NCBI GenBank assembly: GCA_049522565.1
Contig: JBEKNT010000397.1
Span: 1 to 6,443 of the forward strand
From: JASHVB01 sp049522565
Lineage (GTDB): Bacteria > Pseudomonadota > Alphaproteobacteria > Acetobacterales > Acetobacteraceae
DNA length: 6,443 nucleotides
Direction: 5' to 3'
The notes under the pieces were generated by a model. That model saw nothing but the letters and a program-made list of their open reading frames with translations. It made no database searches and was not told the origin of the DNA. The position numbers were made by a program, and so were the translations under genes. Positions 1 to 5,219 of the stretch are shown here, piece after piece; within the stretch, counting starts at the first letter, position 1, and every line of letters begins with the position of its first letter.

Positions 1-3
1 CAC

Positions 4-40
4 CCCTCCCCCTAACCCCCTCCCTCAAGGGGAGGGGGAG
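4..40. repeat. C-run/G-run palindromic intergenic repeat
   Basis: Bases 16-25 (C5-T-C3-T) pair with 29-38 (G4-A-G5) around a 3-base loop, giving a 10-bp stem with one G-T pair. A second C-rich run at 4-12 could pair with the same G-run instead. This style of alternating C-run, TAA, C-run, CAA, G-run palindrome is a common dispersed intergenic repeat in proteobacterial genomes. It lies about 40 bases past the stop of the radical SAM gene and could stop or stabilise that transcript, but neither strand has a U-tract after the stem, so I do not call it an intrinsic terminator. The window edge may cut the element. Confidence 0.6.
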
Positions 41-45
41 GATTT

Positions 46-73
46 TGGGCCATGCCGCCGCTTCTTCGGCCCA
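46..73 (-). other. weak stem-loop just past the radical SAM stop codon
   Basis: TGGGCC at 46-51 is complementary to GGCCCA at 68-73, with a 16-base loop, three bases beyond the stop codon at 77-79. Read on the gene's strand the stem is followed by AAAAT rather than a T-run, so it is at most a 3'-end structure. It may be coincidence in GC-rich DNA. Confidence 0.25.
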
Positions 74-76
74 GAG

Positions 77-1126
77 TCACAGGCTCCAACGCAATCCGCA
101 CCCCTGGCACGGCTTGGGCGGGGCGTCGCTTAGCAACGAGCCGCGAAACTGCTGGTACGCCGTGCCGTTCCAGATCTCCCGCAGGGTCTGCTGCGTCGCG
201 TCGCCCAGCGTGTAGGTCTCGTAGCCACGCGCCGAGAACGGCGCGATGCAGCAGGGCAGCGCGCGGCCATGCGCGGTGAAGTACATCAGGGACCACGGCC
301 GCCGGCAGGTGGACCACGGCTGCGACTGCGCATGCCGCTGGAGGCTCAGCCCCGGCTCGGTCGCGCCCGACGCATCGAAGCGGATGCCGCATTCTCCGGC
401 GATCCGTTGCGCTTCGTCGATCGCCGCCGCCTCCCGCGCGCGCACCTGCTCGAACAGCGACGATTCAGGACGTGCCATGCCGTAGCCGGCCTCGTCGAAC
501 ACCAGGCGCTGCAAATACACCTCCCGCACGCCCATCGTGGCGGCGAGACGCACGAAGGCGGGAAGCTGGTCCACCGTCTCCTGCAACCCGGTCAGCCACA
601 GCGACACGCGCGGCGCCGTCAGGCCAAGCTCGCGTTGCAGCGTGGTGAACTCCTGCACGTTGCGCACGATCCGGGCAAAAAAGTTCTTGCCGCGCACGGC
701 GAGGAACGTCTCCGCATCGGCCGCGTCGAGCGACACGCGCAACTCGTCCAGACCGGTATCGATCAGCTCGCGGTGCTTCTTCGCCGACAGCAGCGTGCCA
801 TTGGTGTTGAACAGCACATAGACGCCGCGGTCCTTCAGGTAGCGAATCATGCGCGGCAGCGAGCGGACAAGCATCGGCTCGCCGACACCGTGCAGCACGA
901 CGCGGGCGATGTCGGGCACCTGGTCGACGATCCGGGTGAACAACTCCCAACTCATGTCCGCCGGGGGCTCCAGTTCCTCGAAGGTGCGCGGACAGGTCTC
1001 GCACAGCAGATTGCAGCGGTTGGTCACTTCCAGATACAGGCAAACCGGCGGTGCCATCGCTTCGGCATCGCGCTGCGCGACGGCTTCGAAATACCGGCGC
1101 GGGTCTTTCAGCGTGGTCGCTGTCAT
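77..1126 (-). CDS. radical SAM protein with reduced SPASM/twitch-type C-terminus
   Basis: A 349-residue cytosolic protein expected to bind a [4Fe-4S] cluster and S-adenosylmethionine and start radical chemistry on an unidentified substrate. The cluster motif CxxxCxxC is C38, C42, C45, preceded by LEVTNR as in SPASM-family enzymes. A GVGEP segment (80-84) matches the SAM-binding GGEP position, and NTNGT (107-111) and the LRVSLD strand (129-134) are typical of the partial TIM barrel. The C-terminal region has C274, then G287-x4-C292, then C340-x2-C343. The protein ends six residues later, so the last cysteines of a full SPASM domain are missing and one auxiliary cluster is the likely maximum. 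The start overlaps the upstream glycosyltransferase stop (ATGA), with AAGGA seven bases before the ATG. No small precursor-peptide gene is visible nearby. The context suggests a role in sugar or lipid-linked modification (inference). Confidence 0.9.
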   Translation of the reverse strand: MTATTLKDPRRYFEAVAQRDAEAMAPPVCLYLEVTNRCNLLCETCPRTFEELEPPADMSWELFTRIVDQVPDIARVVLHGVGEPMLVRSLPRMIRYLKDRGVYVLFNTNGTLLSAKKHRELIDTGLDELRVSLDAADAETFLAVRGKNFFARIVRNVQEFTTLQRELGLTAPRVSLWLTGLQETVDQLPAFVRLAATMGVREVYLQRLVFDEAGYGMARPESSLFEQVRAREAAAIDEAQRIAGECGIRFDASGATEPGLSLQRHAQSQPWSTCRRPWSLMYFTAHGRALPCCIAPFSARGYETYTLGDATQQTLREIWNGTAYQQFRGSLLSDAPPKPCQGCGLRWSL

Positions 1127-2490
1127 CGGGCAATCCTTCGCTGGGAGCGGTGGACATCAAGCACGGCGAGAGCGGCGGCGGGCAGATAGACCGCCACGGG
1201 GATCAGCAGATGCTCGATCGGGCCAAGCGCGAGCAAAGGCGCGGCCGCGAGCAACCAATACACGCTGGCGAACGACGCCAGGCAGGCGAGCGGGGCCAGC
1301 CAGCCGAGATACCACGGATAATGCGGCGACAGCGCGACCAGCAGCACGGCGCCGAGGATCGCGGCCTGGCGCGCCTGCAACACGGCCCGGGCGCCAGGCG
1401 CGGTCGGCAGCACCGTGGTGAAGACGAAGCGTGCGGCGAGTCCCGCCAGCACGACGAGAACGATCGCGGCGTAGGCGGCAGCGGCCCAGGGCGGCAACGG
1501 TACGACGCGGTCGAGCACCTGCAACAGGAAGATGCCGCCGCCGTGGCCGATTTTCTCCTCGGTGACGTAGCCGCCGAGGTAGCCGAGGACCCGCGGACCG
1601 ATGGCGACGTAGGGCGCATAGAACGCGCCGACGGACAGCACGAACGCCACCAACAGCCGCCAGTCGCGCGGCCGCCAGAACACCGGCAGCACCACGGCGG
1701 GCAGGAACTTCGTCAGGGCCGCGGCGGCCAGCGCAGCACCGGTGCGCGCCGGGCGGCCATACGCCGCGAGCCATAGCGCAAGTGCCAGCAGGCCGGCGGC
1801 GGCGGCGTCGATATGGCCGTTGCCGACGAACTCCCAGACCGGCAACGGCAGCCAGGCGTAGATCAGCACTTCCCCGGACTCCCGCCCGGCCAGCCGCAGC
1901 AGGCGCAGCAGCGCGACGATCGCCAGCGCATCGAACGCGGTCATCACCGCCTTCATGCCGTACAGACCGGGAGCGACCACGGCCGCCAGCGCGAACAGCG
2001 CTTCCGCGGCGGGGGGATAGATGGTCGGTGCATAGTCGGCGCGGTTGATGTGGGGAAACACCGCAGCATCGCGCAGGAAGCTGAGTTCCGGCGCGTCCGG
2101 CAGGTAGCGATACGGGTTGATGCCGGCCAACTGCACGCGGCCATCCCAGACGTAGCGATAGATGTCGGAGGACAGCAGCGGCGGCGCCGCGAGGGTCAGC
2201 GCGCGCATCGCCACGGCGGCGGTCAGCACGATCCACAGCGTGTGGCGCGGAAGGGTCGCGCGGCGGACCAACGGGATGGCGGCAAGCCACAGCAGGCCGG
2301 CGAGGCATTCGGTGGCGACGAACAACCGGGCGCGGGAGTCGCCGTCGAGCGGCAGTTGATCCCAGGACAGGATGAGCAATCCCAGCGCGACCAGGATGAC
2401 GAGCGCCACACCGATGGCCGCGAGTTCTGCAATACCGGCCGCCCTGATGACCGACTCCCGGCGGGCTCGCACCGTCGCTGCCCACGTCAT
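1123..2490 (-). CDS. polytopic GT-C family glycosyltransferase (GT87/MptB-like, DUF2029-type)
   Basis: A 455-residue integral membrane protein with about ten hydrophobic helices, expected to transfer a sugar from a polyprenyl-phosphate donor on the periplasmic face. Family-like motifs are SSDIYRYVWDGR (107-118), with the acidic residues expected in the first large loop of GT-C enzymes, GINPYRY (123-129), IYPP (157-160), GNGHID (223-228), a TKFLP segment (260-264) and SPHYPWYLGW (388-397). The first helix is near residues 21-41 and the last near 428-447. The donor and acceptor cannot be read from the sequence; a mannose-type donor is only a guess by family resemblance. The frame stays open upstream to 2559, but those codons, beginning MAGLDPAI, are a palindromic repeat, so I start at 2490. 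CAGG seven bases before that ATG is a weak ribosome site. The stop overlaps the radical SAM start. A 547-base spacer precedes it, so it may have its own promoter. Confidence 0.8.
   Translation of the reverse strand: MTWAATVRARRESVIRAAGIAELAAIGVALVILVALGLLILSWDQLPLDGDSRARLFVATECLAGLLWLAAIPLVRRATLPRHTLWIVLTAAVAMRALTLAAPPLLSSDIYRYVWDGRVQLAGINPYRYLPDAPELSFLRDAAVFPHINRADYAPTIYPPAAEALFALAAVVAPGLYGMKAVMTAFDALAIVALLRLLRLAGRESGEVLIYAWLPLPVWEFVGNGHIDAAAAGLLALALWLAAYGRPARTGAALAAAALTKFLPAVVLPVFWRPRDWRLLVAFVLSVGAFYAPYVAIGPRVLGYLGGYVTEEKIGHGGGIFLLQVLDRVVPLPPWAAAAYAAIVLVVLAGLAARFVFTTVLPTAPGARAVLQARQAAILGAVLLVALSPHYPWYLGWLAPLACLASFASVYWLLAAAPLLALGPIEHLLIPVAVYLPAAALAVLDVHRSQRRIAR
1134..1138 (-). promoter_or_regulatory. 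ribosome binding site of the radical SAM gene
   Basis: AAGGA on the minus strand, seven bases before the ATG at 1126, lies inside the last codons of the glycosyltransferase gene. It supports the chosen start and translational coupling through the ATGA overlap. Confidence 0.75.
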
Positions 2491-2563
2491 AGCCGCGCCT
2501 GACCCGGCCATCGATCGCGGCACCACGGCTGCACAGATCGCCGGGTCGAGCCCGGCCACGACG
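2485..2563. repeat. REP-like palindromic element (MAGLDPAI type)
   Basis: Outer arms CGTCATAGCCG (2485-2495) and CGGCCACGACG (2553-2563) are inverted copies matching at 9 of 11 positions. Inside the right half is a perfect hairpin: GCCGGG (2540-2545), loop TCGAG, CCCGGC (2551-2556). The left half (about 2491-2510) is a decayed version of the same hairpin. Read on the minus strand, the right half translates as MAGLDPAI, a peptide often seen as a spurious N-terminus in alphaproteobacterial annotation because this dispersed repeat sits in front of genes. The left outer arm contains the ATG used by the glycosyltransferase gene. Confidence 0.7.
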
Positions 2564-2600
2564 GTTGGGGAGGCCGCTGCCGTGCGTCGATCTTCAGGGC

Positions 2601-2619
2601 GGCTGGTATAATACCAGCC
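2601..2619. repeat. perfect 19-base palindrome
   Basis: GGCTGGTAT (2601-2609) and ATACCAGCC (2611-2619) are exact inverted copies around one central A. The stem can extend outward: GGC at 2598-2600 pairs with GCC at 2621-2623 if C2620 is bulged out. The centre happens to read TATAAT on the plus strand. It overlaps the left end of the 170-bp composite unit. Confidence 0.7.
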
Positions 2620-2780
2620 CGCCTATAGATTGACCCATGAACGGCGCCACCTTCGTCATGCCGACGCAGATCGGCATCCACGACTTTCCTCGTTGCAAGC
2701 GACATAGTCGTGGATGGCGGGCCTGCGCCCGCCATGACGGGGGACGCGACCGATGAGTCAGCCTTTACGCGGGCTGGTAT
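2611..2780. repeat. 170-bp composite element with 12-bp terminal inverted repeats
   Basis: ATACCAGCCCGC (2611-2622) and GCGGGCTGGTAT (2769-2780) are exact reverse complements and face each other across 146 bases. The enclosed DNA includes a nested palindromic element (2654-2739) and no plausible gene. Each end also folds on itself: the left with bases to its left (2601-2619), the right with bases to its right (GCGGGC 2769-2774 with GCCCGC 2786-2791). This organisation resembles a MITE-like unit or a pair of REP sequences around a spacer. I see no transposase and no clear target duplication, so mobility is inference. Confidence 0.5.
2654..2739. repeat. 86-bp nested palindrome able to form a multi-hairpin structure
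   Basis: Outer arms CGTCATG (2654-2660) and CATGACG (2733-2739) are exact inverted copies. Inside are three further hairpins: ATGCCGA (2658-2664) with TCGGCAT (2671-2677); CATCCACGACT (2675-2685) with AGTCGTGGATG (2706-2716), 11 bp around a 20-base loop; and GGCGGGC (2716-2722) with GCCCGCC (2727-2733) around CTGC. Some stems share boundary bases, so alternative folds compete. Elements with CATCCACGACT and CGGGC arms are a known style of dispersed repeat in alphaproteobacteria. No coding potential is evident. Confidence 0.75.
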
Positions 2781-2855
2781 AAGACGCCCGCTTCCCTTGA
2801 GGCCCTGGCTTGCGATGCGGACCACGGTCGGTGGCGCGGTCGAAGCATGTTCGGT

Positions 2856-2869
2856 CCGATTGGAATCGG
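2856..2869. repeat. short perfect hairpin CCGATT-GG-AATCGG
   Basis: CCGATT (2856-2861) and AATCGG (2864-2869) are exact inverted copies around GG, just outside the decayed palindrome that starts at 2878. It might be an operator or the remnant of another repeat. Its position upstream of the glycosyltransferase gene is compatible with regulation, but nothing more can be shown. Confidence 0.35.
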
Positions 2870-2877
2870 CGCGATCC

Positions 2878-3001
2878 CTGTCATTGCGAAGCGCGCAGCG
2901 GCATAGCAATCCCCGAGCCGGAGAGCCACTGCGTGTCATGCGGGAGAGTGCTTCGTCGCTGCGCTCCTCGTGATGACGAGCGATGGCGAGCGTTTCCGGT
3001 C
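2878..3001. repeat. decayed copy of the ATTGCGA-type long palindrome plus conserved flank
   Basis: GTCATTGCGA at 2880-2889 pairs with the segment ending at 2977. About three quarters of the positions from 2880-2914 still pair with 2943-2977, including the uninterrupted run 2893-2900 with 2957-2964. It belongs to the same family as 6323-6425: both begin CTGTCATTGCGA, both have ATAGC or TAGCG before CAATCCCC, and both carry GCTTCGTCGCT in the right arm. Seven bases after its terminal ATGAC comes GGCGAGCGTTTCCGGTC (2985-3001), which is also found, reversed and with one mismatch, at 6301-6317. The shared flank shows that the repeat unit is longer than the palindrome. Confidence 0.75.
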
Positions 3002-3018
3002 CGGTCGAAGGTACTCGG

Positions 3019-3031
3019 GTGCGTGGCGCAC
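3019..3031 (-). other. small stem-loop just after the DUF2064 gene
   Basis: GTGCG (3019-3023) and CGCAC (3027-3031) form a 5-bp stem with a 3-base loop, beginning six bases past the stop codon of the DUF2064 gene. There is no T-run after it on the minus strand. It could protect the 3' end of the operon transcript but is too short to call a terminator. Confidence 0.25.
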
Positions 3032-3037
3032 GATTCC

Positions 3038-3832
3038 CTACCGCTCAGCCTGGTAAACATCGCGACCACGCCGCTCAGGGGGAGCCTTGGCGATCAATCG
3101 TTCGGCCAAGACAACGTGTTCCAGCCAGGCCCGCGTCGCCGGTGCGGCGTAGGGCAACGGTCCGTCGTGCCGCGGCGTGGTCAGGTCATCGACCAGCCTG
3201 GTCAGCGATGCCGGGTCATCGACATCGAACCATGACGGCAGCATGACGACCTCCAGACCAAGTGTCGCTGCCTGCGCCAGCGTTTGCGCACTGACCTGGT
3301 CCGTGCTCCAGGTCACATCCCGAAACAACGCAGCGTGCGGCGCCTTGAGACCGATCATGTAATAGCCGCCGTCCTCCGCTGCGCCGAGCACCATCCGGTC
3401 GCCCGGCCGTGCCAGAACCTCCGCTGCCTCAAGCAGGAACGCCGTCGGCAAGGTCGGACTGTCGGAGTTCACCAGACAGACCGCGCTATAACCGCGCGCC
3501 AACAGCGACGTCGCGGCATGCAGCAGCGACCGGCCGAAACCGTCCACGCCGGACGGCACGCCAATCGAACCATCGGCCAGCACCAATGCCGTGCCTGGTG
3601 CCAGCATGCCGTCGAACAACGCCTCGCAGCCCGCCGGTGCATAGGCGACGAATCCGGCCATCGGGACCGCCCTGGCTGCCTCGCGGATATTCTCGGTCAT
3701 GTCACGCAGGAAGCAGGCGTTGAGCGCGGCCGCCTCGTGTGGCGTCAGCGGCGGCACCAAGCGTGTCTTGACGTGATTCGGCCGCGGCGCCTTCGCCATC
3801 ACCGCAATGGCGCATTGCGCTGCGCGGGCCAT
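3038..3832 (-). CDS. TIGR04282/DUF2064 family glycosyltransferase-like protein
   Basis: A 264-residue soluble protein with a GT-A/nucleotidyltransferase-like fold related to CofC and MobA-type enzymes. Family marks are the N-terminal nucleotide-binding stretch AKAPRPNHVKTRL (13-25), NSDSPTLP (122-129) at the metal-binding aspartate position, AAEDGGYYMIGL (151-162), the tryptophan in TWSTD (174-178) and WFDVDDPASL (201-210). The family is labelled arsenosugar biosynthesis in databases because some members sit beside the arsS radical SAM gene; no ArsS-type or TIGR04283 partner is visible here, so that label should not be transferred. It probably activates or transfers a sugar or phosphate group from a nucleotide donor (inference). 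About 40 residues follow the last conserved motif, somewhat longer than the core domain needs. The gene starts only two bases after the Mo oxidoreductase stop, with GGGA seven bases before the ATG as a weak ribosome site. Confidence 0.85.
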   Translation of the reverse strand: MARAAQCAIAVMAKAPRPNHVKTRLVPPLTPHEAAALNACFLRDMTENIREAARAVPMAGFVAYAPAGCEALFDGMLAPGTALVLADGSIGVPSGVDGFGRSLLHAATSLLARGYSAVCLVNSDSPTLPTAFLLEAAEVLARPGDRMVLGAAEDGGYYMIGLKAPHAALFRDVTWSTDQVSAQTLAQAATLGLEVVMLPSWFDVDDPASLTRLVDDLTTPRHDGPLPYAAPATRAWLEHVVLAERLIAKAPPERRGRDVYQAER

Positions 3833-3834
3833 AC

Positions 3835-4539
3835 CTAGATCCCGCTGAACCAGTTGTAGCCGCGATCGGTCCAGAAGCCGTGCGGCCGCTGGTTGGTGAC
3901 GTAGATCGTCGTGACGAATTTCGGGTTCTTGAAGCCGAGCTTGGTCGGCACGCGAATCTTGAACGGGTAGCCGTATTTGCGCGGGAGGATCTCGTCCGAC
4001 AGGCGGAACGCCATCAGCGTCTGCGGGTGCAGCGCGGTCGGCATGTCCATCCCTTCATAATAGCCGTCGGCGCATTCGAATCCGACATACTTCGCCGTCG
4101 TGTCGGCACCGATCCGTTCGAGGAAGGTCTTCAGCGGCGTGCCGCTCCATTTGCCGATCATGCTCCAGCCTTCGACGCAGACATGGCGCGTCACCTGGCT
4201 GACCTGCGGCAAGGCGTAGAGTTGCTCCACCGTCCACGGCTTCTTGTTGGCGATCAGGCCGGACAGCATCAGGCGATAGTCCGCGGCATTCAGGTCCGGC
4301 GCCTTATCCGGCCCGTACCAGGCGTTGTAGCGGAAGTCCTTCACCGCCATCGCCTCGGGAAATTCCGGCGCCAGCCGCGTGCCGCTGAACAGCGCCGCCT
4401 GCACGCGATCGTTCCATTCCGAGACCTTCGCCAGCACGCTTTGCACCGCGTCGGAGTCGCTCAGGTCGCAGCCGGTGAGCAGGGTCAGCGCGCCGAGCGA
4501 CATACCGCCGCGCAGCAGGTGTCGCCGGTCGAGGGTCAT
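3835..4539 (-). CDS. YedY/SUOX-type molybdopterin oxidoreductase, Tat-exported lipoprotein
   Basis: A 234-residue oxidoreductase-molybdopterin-domain protein, predicted to act in the periplasm on an unknown substrate. The likely Mo ligand is C121 in RHVCVEGWSMIGKWSG, matching the VCVEAWSM region of E. coli MsrP (YedY). The later KYGYPFKIRVPTKLGFKNPKF region (188-208, mixed basic residues) corresponds to the cofactor-binding part of the fold. It is much shorter than the 334-residue E. coli protein and has no separate dimerisation domain. The N-terminus carries a twin-arginine motif (DRRHLL, R5-R6), a hydrophobic stretch and a lipobox LTGC with C24. This suggests folding with cofactor in the cytosol, Tat export and lipid anchoring. 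D25 at the +2 position is the inner-membrane retention signal known from E. coli. GGAGGA lies six bases before the ATG, which itself overlaps the cytochrome stop. The open frame upstream to 4974 is a shadow of the cytochrome gene. Confidence 0.88.
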   Translation of the reverse strand: MTLDRRHLLRGGMSLGALTLLTGCDLSDSDAVQSVLAKVSEWNDRVQAALFSGTRLAPEFPEAMAVKDFRYNAWYGPDKAPDLNAADYRLMLSGLIANKKPWTVEQLYALPQVSQVTRHVCVEGWSMIGKWSGTPLKTFLERIGADTTAKYVGFECADGYYEGMDMPTALHPQTLMAFRLSDEILPRKYGYPFKIRVPTKLGFKNPKFVTTIYVTNQRPHGFWTDRGYNWFSGI

Positions 4540-5219
4540 AGCACGTCCTCCAGCTCGACCGGCGGCTCGGGTTCCTCGGCACGGCCGGTCACCATGGCAA
4601 TGAAGGTGCGTGGCACCAGGATGACGAGCACGACATGCACCACGAGGAACGCGACGATCGCGCTCATGCCGAGGAAATGCACGATACGGGCGCCCTGGAA
4701 GCCACCGAACAACACCTCCAGCGGATAGGTCTGCACCGGCTTCCAGATGGCGATGCCGGATAGCAGCATCAGCGCGACCAGTGCCAGCACGCCCCAGTAG
4801 AAGACACGCTGCACGGCGTTGTATTCCCCAAGATGGTGTTCCAGCCGGAAGCGCGCTGCGGCCAGGAAGTCGCGCAGGAACGACTTCGGTCCCACCGGCA
4901 GGAAGTCGCGCCAGAAGTGGCCGGACAGCGCGCCCCAGAGCAAGTACAGGAGGTAGCTGCCGAACAACACCCACATGGCCGCGAAATGCCAGGCTATGCC
5001 GCTGGCGACACCCGGATCGTTGTGACGCGCCAGCGCGGTCTCGACGTCGCCGCCGAGCACCGCCCAGTCCGGAAAGCTGAAGCCGAAGATCGGGCTGGCG
5101 TTGTAGATGCGCCAGCCGCTGCCGATCATGATCAGCATCGACAATGCCATCAGCCAGTGCGTGACGCGCACGGCGATGGCGTGTGTCTGCACGTGTGGCG
5201 TCGGATCCGATTGGGTCAT
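4536..5219 (-). CDS. four-helix cytochrome b (b561/Ni-Fe-hydrogenase b-subunit type)
   Basis: A 227-residue di-heme-type membrane cytochrome that probably passes electrons between the quinone pool and the periplasmic Mo enzyme encoded next. Four helices are visible at about 20-40, 75-97, 138-158 and 180-203. Candidate heme ligands are H21 (RVTHW), H78 (AWHFA), H181 (VHFLG) and H195 (VVHVV); the paired spacing in helix 4 and the RxTHW opening are typical of the cytochrome b561/b6-like domain. The C-terminus is a short acidic tail. This is not an MsrQ-type protein, the usual partner of MsrP, because it lacks six helices and the ferric-reductase-like pattern. The start at 5219 overlaps the binding-protein stop by ATGA and there is only a distant GGGGA upstream, so translation is likely coupled. 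The longer open frame up to 5435 runs through the neighbouring gene in another frame. Confidence 0.88.
   Translation of the reverse strand: MTQSDPTPHVQTHAIAVRVTHWLMALSMLIMIGSGWRIYNASPIFGFSFPDWAVLGGDVETALARHNDPGVASGIAWHFAAMWVLFGSYLLYLLWGALSGHFWRDFLPVGPKSFLRDFLAAARFRLEHHLGEYNAVQRVFYWGVLALVALMLLSGIAIWKPVQTYPLEVLFGGFQGARIVHFLGMSAIVAFLVVHVVLVILVPRTFIAMVTGRAEEPEPPVELEDVL
4546..4551 (-). promoter_or_regulatory. strong ribosome binding site of the Mo oxidoreductase gene
   Basis: GGAGGA on the minus strand, six bases before the ATG at 4539 and inside the cytochrome coding sequence, fixes the start that gives the Tat lipoprotein signal. Confidence 0.8.

Noticed and set aside
269..1189. A long plus-strand open frame (306 codons) opposite the radical SAM gene
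   Set aside because: It is antisense to a gene with clear motifs. Its composition, rich in Arg, His, Gln and Ala, is what a GC-rich reverse strand produces; no domain or ribosome site is seen.
1051..1776. Plus-strand open frames opposite the glycosyltransferase, also at 1813-2502
   Set aside because: Low-complexity, Arg/Gln/Gly-rich shadows of the real gene on the other strand.
2491..2559. N-terminal extension of the glycosyltransferase starting MAGLDPAI
   Set aside because: The codons are the translated palindromic repeat; no ribosome site precedes 2559 and the peptide is a familiar annotation artefact.
2607..2612. TATAAT as a plus-strand -10 box
   Set aside because: It is the centre of a perfect palindrome, has no -35 match 16-18 bases upstream, and there is no plus-strand gene to serve.
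2485..3001. CRISPR array or tandem repeats in the long spacer
   Set aside because: The repeats are different palindromic families, each once or in inverted pairs, without regular spacing.
3038..3832. Assignment of the DUF2064 protein to arsenosugar biosynthesis
   Set aside because: The family label comes from members next to arsS; neither an ArsS-type radical SAM protein nor a TIGR04283 glycosyltransferase is present here.
4540..4974. Upstream extension of the Mo oxidoreductase frame by 145 codons
   Set aside because: It runs through the cytochrome gene in another frame; the strong ribosome site and Tat lipoprotein signal fix the start at 4539.
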